Assembly: GCF_014596745.1 (NCBI RefSeq)
Contig: NZ_JABTCF010000001.1
Span: forward strand, 62,001 to 126,000
Length of the DNA stretch: 64,000 bases
Direction of reading: 5' to 3'
From: Maribacter aquimaris
GTDB lineage: Bacteria; Bacteroidota; Bacteroidia; Flavobacteriales; Flavobacteriaceae
Positions within the stretch are counted from its first letter, which is position 1; every line of letters starts with the position of its first letter. The notes under the pieces were generated by a model. It was given only the letters and a program-made list of their open reading frames with translations. It did not search any database and was not told the DNA's origin. Positions 19,216 through 27,605 of this stretch are shown here, one piece after another. The position numbers were made by a program, and so were the translations under genes.

Positions 19216-21894
19216 ATGGAAGAGAATGAAGAGCTGAACGAGGCACAAAACGAAAATTCACCAATCGAGGACAACACAGGAACTGATGACTCTGGCCATG
19301 CATTGACCAAGGTTACAGGTATGTACAAGGATTGGTTTTTAGATTACGCTTCCTATGTTATTTTAGAGCGTGCGGTACCAGCGATTGAAGATGGCTTTAA
19401 ACCCGTACAACGCAGGATCTTACACGCCCTTAAAGAGCTTGATGATGGCCGTTACAATAAAGTGGCCAATGTGGTAGGGCATACCATGCAATACCATCCC
19501 CACGGAGATGCCAGTATAGCGGATGCCATGGTACAGATTGGTCAAAAAGACCTGTTGATCGATACCCAAGGTAACTGGGGTAACATCTTGACAGGGGATA
19601 GGGCGGCCGCTTCCCGATACATTGAGGCACGACTCTCGAAGTTTGCCTTGGAGGTGGTATTCAGTCCTAAGATCACCGAATGGCAACTCTCTTATGATGG
19701 CCGTAAAAAAGAACCGGTTAACCTGCCCGTTAAGTTTCCTTTATTACTGGCACAAGGAGCGGAAGGTATTGCGGTCGGACTTTCAACCAAGGTGTTGCCA
19801 CACAATTTCATTGAACTGATAGATGCCTCCATAAAACATCTAAAAGGGCAACGATTTACACTTTTCCCTGATTTTCCTACAGCGGGAATCATTGATGTGA
19901 GCTCATATAATGATGGTTTGAGGGGAGGTAAGATCCGCGTAAGGGCCAAAATCAGCCAAAGGGACAAGAATACCTTGGTGATTAATGAAATCCCATACGG
20001 AACCAACACTTCTTCCTTAATCGATTCCATTCTAAAAGCGAACGAGAAAGGCAAGATCAAGATTAAAAAAATTGAGGATAACACCGCTGCGGAAGTAGAA
20101 ATCTTAGTACACTTGCCCAATGGTATTTCCCCAGACAAGACCATAGATGCACTGTATGCCTTTACGGCCTGTGAATCTTCCATTTCGCCCTTGGGATGTA
20201 TCATTGAAGACAACAAACCTCTTTTTATTGGCGTGACCCATATGCTGAAACAATCCACGGATCTTACTGTGGAACTCCTAAAGGCCGAACTTGAAATCAG
20301 ACTGTCGGAACTCGAGGAGCAATGGCATTTTGCCTCATTGGAGCGTATTTTTATAGAAAATAGGATCTATCGGGATATTGAGGAGGAAGAAACTTGGGAA
20401 GGAGTGATCAAGGCCATCGACAAAGGTCTAAAACCACACACCAAACACCTGAAAAGGGCCGTAACCGAAGAAGACATTGTTCGTTTGACCGAAATTCGAA
20501 TCAAACGTATATCCAAATTCGATATTGATAAGGCCCAACAGTATTTGGATAATTTGGAGGAAAGTATTGCCGAGGTAAAACATCACCTGGAGAACCTTAT
20601 TGAATTTGCAATCGATTATTTCAAAAATTTAAAGACCAAATACGGTAAAGGCCGCGAACGTAAATCAGAAATACGGATATTCGATGATATCGAGGCTACC
20701 AAAGTAGTCATACGAAACACGAAATTGTACGTCAATCGGGAAGAAGGTTTTGTCGGCACTTCGCTACGTCGGGATGAATACGTGACCGATTGTAGTGATA
20801 TCGATGATATTATCGTATTTACGCAAGATGGTAAGGCCATGGTGACCAAAGTCGACACCAAAACCTTTATCGGCAAGAATATTATCCATGTAGCGGTCTT
20901 TAAGAAAAAAGACAAGCGTACTACCTACAATATGATTTACAGGGACGGTAAAAGTGGCCCCACCTATATCAAAAGATTCAATGTGACCAGTGTTACCCGA
21001 GATCGACTTTACGACCTCACCCCGGGAAAACCCAATTCCCTTGTTCAGTATTTTTCAGCCAATCCAAATGGTGAGGCAGAGGTGGTCACCATCAACCTTC
21101 GACAGGTAGGTAGTATTAAAAAATTGAAATGGGACATCGATTTTGCGGATGTCATCATAAAAGGAAGAGGATCTAAAGGAAACATTGTTACGAAATACAC
21201 CGTTAAACGAATTGAATTGAAAGAAAAAGGGGTGTCGACCCTCAAACCTCGAAAAATCTGGTTCGACGATGTAGTCCGTCGTTTGAATGTAGATGGTAGG
21301 GGGGAGCTGCTAGGTGAATTCCGTGGCGACGATCTATTGTTGATCGTTACCCAGAAAGGAGTGGCCAAAACAATTTTACCAACCTTGACCTCCCGTTTTG
21401 ATGATGATATGATCATTCTAGAGAAATGGAACCCACATAAACCACTATCCGCTATTTATTGGGAAGGGGAAAAAGAACGGTTCTATGTAAAACGATTTCA
21501 GATTGAGCATCCCAATCGGGAAGATATGTTCATTTCCGAGCATCCAAAATCACATCTCGAATTGGTCTCCACAGATTGGCGCCCGGTTGCCGAGATAGAG
21601 TTTACAAAGCCTAGAGGCAAAGACCATAAACCAAACCTAACTATTGATTTAGAGGATTTTATATCGATTAAAGGAATAAAAGCTTTAGGTAATCAATTGA
21701 CTTCCGACAAAGTAAAGAACATCAATTTATTGGAATCTTTGCCCTATGAGGAACCAGCAGCTCCGGAAACCAGCGAAATAGAAGTGGTTGACGAAGAGGA
21801 TGTAAGCGTTGATACCAAGAAGAAACCAAAATCGGAAGATGACCAGAAAGAGAATCCTGATATCGATGACGAAGGACAAACCGCCTTATTTTAG
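19216..21894 (+). CDS. parC: DNA topoisomerase IV subunit A
   Basis: An 892-residue breakage-reunion subunit. The active-site Tyr135 lies in AAASRYIEARLSKFA beside Arg134, and the helix before it reads QYHPHGDASIADAM. The C-terminal part has a beta-pinwheel-like region, and the extreme C-terminus is acidic (EDDQKENPDIDDEGQTALF). The position matching Ser80 of E. coli ParC is an Ala here, which I treat as normal for this branch, not as evidence for quinolone resistance. An acidic N-terminal extension of about 30 residues precedes the catalytic core. It follows parE after 25 bp. Confidence 0.95.
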   Translation: MEENEELNEAQNENSPIEDNTGTDDSGHALTKVTGMYKDWFLDYASYVILERAVPAIEDGFKPVQRRILHALKELDDGRYNKVANVVGHTMQYHPHGDASIADAMVQIGQKDLLIDTQGNWGNILTGDRAAASRYIEARLSKFALEVVFSPKITEWQLSYDGRKKEPVNLPVKFPLLLAQGAEGIAVGLSTKVLPHNFIELIDASIKHLKGQRFTLFPDFPTAGIIDVSSYNDGLRGGKIRVRAKISQRDKNTLVINEIPYGTNTSSLIDSILKANEKGKIKIKKIEDNTAAEVEILVHLPNGISPDKTIDALYAFTACESSISPLGCIIEDNKPLFIGVTHMLKQSTDLTVELLKAELEIRLSELEEQWHFASLERIFIENRIYRDIEEEETWEGVIKAIDKGLKPHTKHLKRAVTEEDIVRLTEIRIKRISKFDIDKAQQYLDNLEESIAEVKHHLENLIEFAIDYFKNLKTKYGKGRERKSEIRIFDDIEATKVVIRNTKLYVNREEGFVGTSLRRDEYVTDCSDIDDIIVFTQDGKAMVTKVDTKTFIGKNIIHVAVFKKKDKRTTYNMIYRDGKSGPTYIKRFNVTSVTRDRLYDLTPGKPNSLVQYFSANPNGEAEVVTINLRQVGSIKKLKWDIDFADVIIKGRGSKGNIVTKYTVKRIELKEKGVSTLKPRKIWFDDVVRRLNVDGRGELLGEFRGDDLLLIVTQKGVAKTILPTLTSRFDDDMIILEKWNPHKPLSAIYWEGEKERFYVKRFQIEHPNREDMFISEHPKSHLELVSTDWRPVAEIEFTKPRGKDHKPNLTIDLEDFISIKGIKALGNQLTSDKVKNINLLESLPYEEPAAPETSEIEVVDEEDVSVDTKKKPKSEDDQKENPDIDDEGQTALF

Positions 21895-21906
21895 CTATTG
21901 ACCCCA

Positions 21907-22338
21907 ATGAGGAATTTTATTCAAGAATTCAAGGATTTTGCGATTAAGGGAAATATGATGGATATGGCCATCGGTATCATCATAGGTACAGCCTTTAACA
22001 ATGTAGTCAGTGTTCTTGTCAAAAAAGTAATCATGCCTCCTTTGTCCCTTATGACCGAGGATGTTCATTTGGCCGATAAAAAATACATTTTACGCGAAGC
22101 TGTTGGGAATGTGACCGAAGTTGCCATAGGCTATGGGGAACTTATCGAGGTGATTGTTGATTTTGCGATTATTTCATTTACTATCTTTGCAGTTATTAAA
22201 TTCATGAACCGCTTTAGAACCAAAGCGGAAGACCCCGCCAACAAAGAAGAAAAAACGCCTAAGAACATTGAATTGTTGGCGAATCTTGAGAAGCTCATGA
22301 AAGAGCAGAATGAAATTCTCAGGAATAACAAACAATAA
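21907..22338 (+). CDS. mscL: Large-conductance mechanosensitive channel
   Basis: A 143-residue MscL that opens under high membrane tension to release solutes. The start is placed at ATG 21907 (MRNFIQEFKDFAIKGN), not at the upstream TTG 21898. The first transmembrane helix follows with DMAIGIIIGTAFNNVVSVLV, the characteristic pore-lining segment; a periplasmic loop (about 50-73) leads to the second helix IVDFAIISFTIFAVIKFM. The C-terminal helix is charged. It begins 12 bp after parC, so it may be read through from the topoisomerase genes. Confidence 0.93.
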   Translation: MRNFIQEFKDFAIKGNMMDMAIGIIIGTAFNNVVSVLVKKVIMPPLSLMTEDVHLADKKYILREAVGNVTEVAIGYGELIEVIVDFAIISFTIFAVIKFMNRFRTKAEDPANKEEKTPKNIELLANLEKLMKEQNEILRNNKQ

Positions 22339-22371
22339 TAACAAGTCTAGTAGGACTGAAATATTAAACAG

Positions 22372-22379
22372 TACCTTTG
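22372..22379 (+). promoter_or_regulatory. -7 promoter box of the sterol desaturase-family gene
   Basis: TACCTTTG, a perfect TAnnTTTG, 16 bp before the start codon of the next gene. No -33 element is seen. Confidence 0.42.
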
Positions 22380-22395
22380 CATTAATTAAAAAATT

Positions 22396-23352
22396 ATGGA
22401 TTTCACCAACCCCCTGGTATACGGAGCGCCCTGCTTTATAGCATTTATTTTATTGGAATTAGCCTATAGTAAGACCCATGGAGACGATGATCTCTATGAA
22501 TGGAAAGACTTGTTCGCTAGTGGTTTTATGGGAGTTGGCTCCGCAATCATCGCCCCATTGATCAAATTGATTTCCGCTATTGTCATATTCGAATTCACTT
22601 ATGAATTGTTCAATCCCGTAGTTGATGGGGTTCGAACCAATATCATGGGGTATGCCTCATTTGGCTATGCCTGGTATATTTGGTTGCTCTGTCAATTGGC
22701 CGATGATTTTACATATTATTGGTTTCACAGGGCCAATCATGAAGTACGTATTCTTTGGGCTGCGCACATTGTGCACCATTCATCCGACAACTTCAATCTT
22801 GGAACAGCCGTGCGAAACGGATGGTTTACCATTTTATACAAGCCATTGTTCTACATGTGGATGCCGGCATTGGGTTTCCCTCCCGAAATGGTCGTCGTCT
22901 GTTTAGGTATCGAGGCACTATGGCAGTTTCAATTACATACCGTATACGTGCCTAAAATGGGCTTTTTGGAAAAAATATTCAATACGCATACCATGCACCA
23001 GGTACATCACGCCCAGAACGTTGAGTATTTGGACAAAAACCATGGTGGATTCCTCAATATCTTCGATAAAATCTTTGGTACCTGGAAAGAGTACGATGAG
23101 AATATCGATGTGAAATATGGAGTTATCCATGCCCCAAAATCCTATAATCCCGTAGTAATCCTTACCCATGAATTCAAGGATATCTGGAACGATGTAAAAA
23201 AATCAAAGAAATTCTCCCATGCCTTAATGTACATTTTCGGACCTCCGGGTTGGAGTCCGGATGGCAGCACATTAACCGTAAAACAACAACAACGGCTTTT
23301 TAAGCAACAGAAGGGCCATAATCCGAAAACAGCCTACACAAGACCCAATTAG
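22396..23352 (+). CDS. Sterol desaturase / fatty acid hydroxylase family protein
   Basis: A 318-residue membrane protein with several hydrophobic helices and the conserved His clusters of the superfamily: HRANHE (about 114-119), HIVHHSS (about 126-132) and HTMHQVHHAQNVEY (about 198-211), with a further His in NHGG. These bind a di-iron centre that hydroxylates or desaturates lipids. Bacterial members often hydroxylate fatty acids or carotenoids; the substrate here is not known. It is convergent with terC, with 15 bp between the genes. Confidence 0.88.
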   Translation: MDFTNPLVYGAPCFIAFILLELAYSKTHGDDDLYEWKDLFASGFMGVGSAIIAPLIKLISAIVIFEFTYELFNPVVDGVRTNIMGYASFGYAWYIWLLCQLADDFTYYWFHRANHEVRILWAAHIVHHSSDNFNLGTAVRNGWFTILYKPLFYMWMPALGFPPEMVVVCLGIEALWQFQLHTVYVPKMGFLEKIFNTHTMHQVHHAQNVEYLDKNHGGFLNIFDKIFGTWKEYDENIDVKYGVIHAPKSYNPVVILTHEFKDIWNDVKKSKKFSHALMYIFGPPGWSPDGSTLTVKQQQRLFKQQKGHNPKTAYTRPN

Positions 23353-23367
23353 GAATAAGGGATCGGA

Positions 23368-24192
23368 TTATAGTTGATCCCCATTCATTTTCTTAACAGG
23401 TGGGGTCTTCTTGTTTTTCTTCATTTTCATATTAAAGAATTCGACCATTAACGAAAAGGTAATGGAGAAATAGAGGTACCCTTTTGGAATAACCCCAACT
23501 TCATTACCAAAGACCACTAAATGCGATAAATGGGCCGATTCCGCAATCAGCATAAATCCGATTAGAATCAGAAAAGAGAGCCCCAAAACTTGGATCGAAG
23601 GATGTTTGTTGACAAATTCACCCACAGGATTGGCGAACAACATCATGATCAATACGGAGATTACCACCGCAATGATCATTAAGACCAAGGCGTCATTGGG
23701 GTTAGGCGATATACCATTGGTCATTCCTATGGCAGTCAAAATAGAATCGAAGGAGAAAACAATGTTGATTACCGTAATTTGAATAATCGCATTCATCAAA
23801 GAGGTAGAGCGGTGGCTTGTAACTTCCCGTTCATCATGGCCTTTGTCCTCTATTTTTTCATGGATCTCACTTGTACTTTTATAAAGCAGAAACAGCCCTC
23901 CTGCGAACAAAATCAACCCTTGTCCGCTAATCCCACCTGATATCCACTCACCATCCAAAACCCAAAAAGGTTTTTTCATACTGGTCAGTAACGAAATCCC
24001 GAACAACAATAGGATACGCATGACCATAGCCAGGACTAATCCCAAGTTGGTTGCTTTCTTACGTTGTTTTTTTTCTAATTTCCCGGCAGCAATGGATATG
24101 AAGATAATATTATCTATACCCAGGACAATCTCAAGAAAGGTTAATGTGAGTAATGCCACCCAGGCATCAGGACTCGCTAAAATATCGAACAT
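23368..24192 (-). CDS. TerC family membrane protein
   Basis: A 274-residue protein with about seven transmembrane helices. The TerC hallmark is present as LEIVLGIDNIIFISI (about 19-33) and a second conserved block as VFSFDSILTAIGMTNG (about 145-160). A long charged cytoplasmic loop (about 110-135, including HEKIEDKGHDEREVTSH) separates the two halves. The acidic in-membrane residues are thought to bind metal ions; the family is linked to tellurite resistance in name and to manganese export and exported metalloproteins in function. A small lipoprotein gene lies directly upstream on the same strand with 2 bp between. Confidence 0.88.
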   Translation of the reverse strand: MFDILASPDAWVALLTLTFLEIVLGIDNIIFISIAAGKLEKKQRKKATNLGLVLAMVMRILLLFGISLLTSMKKPFWVLDGEWISGGISGQGLILFAGGLFLLYKSTSEIHEKIEDKGHDEREVTSHRSTSLMNAIIQITVINIVFSFDSILTAIGMTNGISPNPNDALVLMIIAVVISVLIMMLFANPVGEFVNKHPSIQVLGLSFLILIGFMLIAESAHLSHLVVFGNEVGVIPKGYLYFSITFSLMVEFFNMKMKKNKKTPPVKKMNGDQL

Positions 24193-24194
24193 GG

Positions 24195-24572
24195 TTAGTT
24201 GGTTTTTATGGCTGTTCCCCTAGATTTATTAGGGTCACCTACAATATTATATTCAAATGTATAAGAATTATCGGTAGTGCTCAATATTTTCATGTGAACC
24301 GATTTTTCCTCGGCCTTGTTCTTGGGATGCATCTTCTTTACGATATATTCACAATCATTGATCCACCGAACTGAGGAACTATCCGATTTCCCCTGAAAGT
24401 AATCGATTTCCAAGGCCCCTGAACGCACAAAAGTAGTACTGACCTCCTTATCACCTATAACTGTGGTAAAAGTGAATTTACCGTCCTTAAAAACCTTACA
24501 GTCCCTTTGTGGCTGATAACATGAGGCAAGAAGTAACAATAAAACGAATGAAACAATAAATCCTTTATGCAT
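24195..24572 (-). CDS. Small lipoprotein of unknown function upstream of terC
   Basis: A 125-residue protein. The start is placed at ATG 24572; the frame also opens at a GTG two codons earlier. A lipobox LLASC puts the anchored Cys at about residue 18. The mature part has CKVFKDGKFTFTTVIGDKE and later WINDCEYIVKKMHPKNK, with two Cys after the lipid Cys. No domain is recognised. It ends 2 bp before terC starts, suggesting translational coupling and perhaps a linked envelope role. Confidence 0.72.
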   Translation of the reverse strand: MHKGFIVSFVLLLLLASCYQPQRDCKVFKDGKFTFTTVIGDKEVSTTFVRSGALEIDYFQGKSDSSSVRWINDCEYIVKKMHPKNKAEEKSVHMKILSTTDNSYTFEYNIVGDPNKSRGTAIKTN

Positions 24573-24633
24573 AAACACAAAATAAAGAATTTAGTAGCAC
24601 ATAGCATATGTTGTATTCAAATAAAATTTAAGA

Positions 24634-25014
24634 TTAGCCCTCATAGCATGTAAAACTTCCATCGCTATAGAAAATAACGATTTTATCTATGGATTTCTTC
24701 CCTTTGGCCTTTGGGATGTTTTTTTCAATATTTTCCAAAGCAGGGGCAAGAGGCTTCACTTCAGGTACTTTAGTAGTTGTTTTTTTTGAGGCAGGAAAAC
24801 TACCTTTTCCTTCCAACAACCAATACAGGTCCACTTCAGGAATCGCCTTGACGACTTTCATCACAAACTCCAGACTAGGTTTATTTCTTCCTGAAAGTAA
24901 GTGGGAGATACTGGACCGCTGCACCTTGATCTTATCCGCAAAAGAAGAAGCCGACAAGTCGTAATAGCGAAGAATTTCCTCCAAACGTTTTATAAAATCA
25001 CCAGTGTTTACCAT
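24634..25014 (-). CDS. XRE-family helix-turn-helix regulator
   Basis: A 126-residue DNA-binding protein. The XRE HTH occupies about residues 8-62, with LSASSFADKIKVQRSSISHLLSGRNKPSLEF showing the two helices and the turn. A Lys/Pro-rich linker follows (KVPEVKPLAPALENIEKN), and the C-terminus ends KIVIFYSDGSFTCYEG, a short tail that seems conserved in this flavobacterial type. The ligand is unknown. It is divergent from the M14 gene. Its own promoter and start codon carry two of the palindromic boxes described separately, so autoregulation is probable. Confidence 0.9.
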   Translation of the reverse strand: MVNTGDFIKRLEEILRYYDLSASSFADKIKVQRSSISHLLSGRNKPSLEFVMKVVKAIPEVDLYWLLEGKGSFPASKKTTTKVPEVKPLAPALENIEKNIPKAKGKKSIDKIVIFYSDGSFTCYEG

Positions 25015-25040
25015 TGTAATTTATTGGAATACAAAGGTAA
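25008..25040. promoter_or_regulatory. Two operator-like palindromes at the XRE gene start
   Basis: TTACC-AT-TGTAA (25008-25019) covers the start codon and ATACA-AA-GGTAA (25029-25040) lies upstream, 21 bp apart, two helical turns. The second contains the regulator's -7 box (TACCTTTG on the minus strand, 25032-25039), so part of its match may be promoter, not operator. Confidence 0.5.
25032..25039 (-). promoter_or_regulatory. -7 promoter box of the XRE regulator gene
   Basis: On the minus strand it reads TACCTTTG, a perfect TAnnTTTG, 18 bp from the start codon and embedded in the second palindrome. Confidence 0.48.
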
Positions 25041-25120
25041 TAAAAAGATATTCCATCAGGAGTGAATATATCCATAATTGATAGTTCATAATTAAACATA
25101 AACTTCATTTAAAGTATGAT

Positions 25121-25156
25121 AATAAACTGATATACTATATTATAAGATAGTTTATT
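25121..25156. repeat. Long-loop inverted repeat between the XRE and M14 promoters
   Basis: Arms AATAAACT (25121-25128) and AGTTTATT (25149-25156) are perfect complements with a 20-base AT-rich centre. It lies between the two palindrome groups. A cruciform, a further protein site or chance in AT-rich DNA are all possible. Confidence 0.35.
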
Positions 25157-25187
25157 GCAATATCATAATGGATAGGAATGCCTTTGA

Positions 25188-25264
25188 TTACAATTCTAAA
25201 TAAAACACATTACAGATGTAAACAACATAATATACAATTGTAAACACAGTGATTACAAATGTAA
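25188..25264. promoter_or_regulatory. Four phased operator-like palindromes upstream of the M14 gene
   Basis: TTACA-AT-TCTAA (25188), TTACA-GA-TGTAA (25210), ATACA-AT-TGTAA (25232) and TTACA-AA-TGTAA (25253) are spaced 22, 22 and 21 bp start to start. Two are perfect palindromes. The last lies where the -33 region should be, before a near -7 box TACCTTAG at 25278-25285. Bound protein on one helical face could repress or activate the M14 gene. Confidence 0.65.
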
Positions 25265-25308
25265 TTTATTATGATGTTACCTTAGCGGCGTTGAAATAAA
25301 GATCAAAA

Positions 25309-26421
25309 ATGGCAATTACCCAAGACACTTATAATTCAGTAAAAGAAAGGACCTTAAAAGGTAGGTACATAACCTTAGATCATATAAAACCGATTCTTGA
25401 CAAGCTACCAGATAATTTTCAAGTTCAGGTTATGGGTCACTCCGTTAATAAGTCCCCCATTCATGCGGTTACTTTTGGAACCGGTAAGATCAAAATATTG
25501 ATGTGGTCACAAATGCATGGAAATGAATCCACCACGACCAAAGCCGTTTTTGACCTGTTTAATCTATTCCAATCGAATTCCAAGGGCTATGAAGCTATTT
25601 TAAGGAACTGTACCATTAGGGTTATTCCAATGCTCAATCCTGATGGGGCTAAAGCCTATACCCGTATCAATGCCAATAAGGTTGATTTGAACAGGGACGC
25701 CCAGGAAAGGACTCAACCAGAAAGTAATGTGTTGCGTAAGTGTTATGAGGATTTTCTGCCTGACTATTGTTTCAATCTTCACGGGCAACGTACCATATTC
25801 AATGTAGGGAACACCCCAAAACCGGCCACGGTTTCATTTTTAGCCCCTGCTTTTGATGAAGAACGCAGTATTTCCCCCTCAAGGGCACAAAGTATGCGTT
25901 TGATTGTTGCGATGAATAATGTGTTACAAAACTTGATACCTGGTCAAATTGGACGCTATGACGATGGTTTTAATGCCAATTGCGTGGGCGACACCTTTCA
26001 AATGTTGAATATCCCTACCATTTTATTCGAAGCAGGCCATTATTTCGACGATTATGAACGGGAGCATACGCGTAACTATATTTTTACAGCACTGCTTACT
26101 GCCTTGGAGGTGATTTCAGGGGACATCGTCAATAGTTTTAAAAAGGAAGAATATTTTGGCATTCCCGATAACAACAAATTGTTTTATGACATATTGATAT
26201 CAAATGCACACATTATCAATCCCAGGAAATACAAGTCCGGGGACGCTATCGGGTTACTCTTTAAGGAAACACTTCAAAATGAGCAAATTGCTTTTATACC
26301 CCACATCGAAAAGTCCGGAAATCTTCAAAATTATTTTGGACATAAAACCTATGACTGCAGTCAAGAAAGTGATCTATCTGCATTAAAAAACCAAACTTTC
26401 TGGAACCTCATAAAGTCCTGA
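25309..26421 (+). CDS. M14-family zinc carboxypeptidase, cytoplasmic
   Basis: A 370-residue metallopeptidase without signal peptide. Zinc ligands are His70 and Glu73 in SQMHGNESTTTKA and His158 in FNLHGQRTIF; the Glu of LFEAGHYFDDYE fits the catalytic residue. PMLNPDGAKAYTR and NKVDLNRDA are M14 substrate-binding features. M14 enzymes cut C-terminal residues from peptides or amide groups from modified amino acids. The cytoplasmic location suggests peptide turnover or cell-wall peptide recycling. A phased palindrome array lies upstream and an Lrp/AsnC regulator gene follows. Confidence 0.87.
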   Translation: MAITQDTYNSVKERTLKGRYITLDHIKPILDKLPDNFQVQVMGHSVNKSPIHAVTFGTGKIKILMWSQMHGNESTTTKAVFDLFNLFQSNSKGYEAILRNCTIRVIPMLNPDGAKAYTRINANKVDLNRDAQERTQPESNVLRKCYEDFLPDYCFNLHGQRTIFNVGNTPKPATVSFLAPAFDEERSISPSRAQSMRLIVAMNNVLQNLIPGQIGRYDDGFNANCVGDTFQMLNIPTILFEAGHYFDDYEREHTRNYIFTALLTALEVISGDIVNSFKKEEYFGIPDNNKLFYDILISNAHIINPRKYKSGDAIGLLFKETLQNEQIAFIPHIEKSGNLQNYFGHKTYDCSQESDLSALKNQTFWNLIKS

Positions 26422-26429
26422 TTTTGAAC

Positions 26430-26453
26430 ATAAGATTCAAAAAACAATCTTAT
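26430..26453. repeat. Inverted repeat between the M14 and Lrp genes
   Basis: Perfect 8-bp arms ATAAGATT (26430-26437) and AATCTTAT (26446-26453) with an eight-base loop. It begins 9 bp after the M14 stop codon and could be a weak terminator or an operator for the Lrp gene. No clean T-run follows. Confidence 0.38.
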
Positions 26454-26508
26454 ATTACATTTTTGTTAAAAAATTACAACTTTTATTATGTTTAATTTCT
26501 TAATTACG

Positions 26509-26516
26509 TATTTTTG
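26509..26516 (+). promoter_or_regulatory. -7 promoter box of the Lrp/AsnC gene
   Basis: TATTTTTG, a perfect TAnnTTTG, 13 bp before the start codon. Confidence 0.48.
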
Positions 26517-26529
26517 CACCAAAGATTAA

Positions 26530-27015
26530 ATGACCATGACAAAAGTAAAATTAGACGAGATTGACCACCAGATTTTGGATATGTTGATCGATAACACAAG
26601 AACCCCTTTCACCGATATAGCCAAAAAATTATTGATTTCAGCAGGTACGGTACATGTACGTGTCAAAAAAATGGAAGAAGCCGGAATCATTCGTGGTTCC
26701 TCCCTGACTTTGGACTATGTAAAGTTGGGATATGCCTTTATTGCCTATGTAGGTGTTTTCTTGGAGAAAACGCATCAGACTAAATTTGTATTGGAGCGCT
26801 TGGAGCAAATTCCAAATGTCACCGTTGCCCACATCACTACTGGAAAATTTAATATTTTCTGTAAAATCAGGGCTAAGGATACCAATCATGCGAAGAACAT
26901 CATCTTTAAGATTGATGATATTGATGGGATCAGCAGAACTGAGACCATGATTTCCTTGGAAGAAAGTATCAACGATAAAAAACGTTTGATGCATACGATT
27001 TTCAACGAGTTGTGA
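26530..27015 (+). CDS. Lrp/AsnC family transcriptional regulator
   Basis: A 161-residue regulator. The N-terminal HTH is at about 10-60 (DEIDHQILDMLIDNTRTPF, then SAGTVHVRVKKMEEAGII). The C-terminal RAM domain (about 72-150) carries the amino-acid-binding fold, with HITTGKFNIFCKIRAKD. Family members sense amino acids and act as multimers binding several phased sites. The target genes are unknown. The neighbouring M14 peptidase would supply amino acids, and its upstream palindromes are also candidates for this protein. A Met two codons in is an alternative start. Confidence 0.9.
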   Translation: MTMTKVKLDEIDHQILDMLIDNTRTPFTDIAKKLLISAGTVHVRVKKMEEAGIIRGSSLTLDYVKLGYAFIAYVGVFLEKTHQTKFVLERLEQIPNVTVAHITTGKFNIFCKIRAKDTNHAKNIIFKIDDIDGISRTETMISLEESINDKKRLMHTIFNEL

Positions 27016-27041
27016 TATTCCTTATAACACTATAATTCATC

Positions 27042-27070
27042 TCCCAAAGACTATGTTTTTGGGATTTTTT
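27042..27070 (+). terminator. Rho-independent terminator after the Lrp/AsnC gene
   Basis: A 7-bp stem (TCCCAAA / TTTGGGA) with a nine-base loop followed by six T. It spans a possible upstream start at 27053 for the next gene, which argues for starting that gene at 27083. Confidence 0.75.
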
Positions 27071-27082
27071 AGCTTGTGGCCT

Positions 27083-27601
27083 ATGCGAATCAATGAATTG
27101 AAATCTTCAGAATACGACCCTTATTACAAAACCTATTTGGATGTTTTGGGCAATGTTGAATTGTTCGACACCTTGGGTTCACAATTAAATAATTTCCCTC
27201 AATTTATCAGTAGCATTCCTGATGAAAAACTAAATTATGCTTATAGTGAGGGGAAATGGACCATTAGTGAGGTTTTGGTTCATATTTTGGATACGGAACG
27301 GGTTTTCCAATATCGGGCATTGCGGTTCATACGTGGGGACGAAACACCTTTACCGGGTTTTGACCAAGATTTATATGTACCCAACTCCAATGCGGCGAAC
27401 CGAACTAAACAAAGTATCATTGAGGAGTACAAGGCAATTCGTCAATCAACGAATGCCCTTTTCTTTTCTATGGACAAAAAAGCGCTACATTATATGGGTA
27501 GGGCCAGCAATGCCCCAATGAGTGTCGCGGCATTGGGCTTTATTATCTGCGGACACCAAAAACACCATAGAAATGTAATTCGAAACAGCTATTTAGGATA
27601 A
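27083..27601 (+). CDS. DinB-superfamily protein
   Basis: A 172-residue four-helix-bundle DinB-like protein. The start is placed at the ATG giving MRINELKSSEY, since an earlier ATG lies inside the upstream terminator. A conserved WTISEVLVHILDTERVFQYR (about 58-77) and a closing GFIICGHQKHHRNVI (about 150-164) carry the His residues that bind a metal in the family. DinB-like proteins include metal-dependent hydrolases and bacillithiol transferases; no specific role can be assigned here. It is convergent with the next gene with a 4-bp gap. Confidence 0.82.
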   Translation: MRINELKSSEYDPYYKTYLDVLGNVELFDTLGSQLNNFPQFISSIPDEKLNYAYSEGKWTISEVLVHILDTERVFQYRALRFIRGDETPLPGFDQDLYVPNSNAANRTKQSIIEEYKAIRQSTNALFFSMDKKALHYMGRASNAPMSVAALGFIICGHQKHHRNVIRNSYLG

Positions 27602-27605
27602 GATT

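Noticed and set aside
19500-19518. Possible quinolone-resistance change in parC (Ala where E. coli has Ser80)
   Set aside because: This residue differs naturally among phyla, so no resistance can be claimed from it.
19692-20258. Long open frame (188 codons) on the minus strand inside parC
   Set aside because: It lies entirely within a well-supported gene, has no signal, domain or start context, and its amino acid composition (Ser-rich) is that of an antisense shadow.
23359-23381. Inverted repeat GGGATC / GATCCC between the desaturase-family gene and terC
   Set aside because: The arms are short (6 bp), there is no T-run, and it overlaps the terC stop codon, so I do not call it a terminator.
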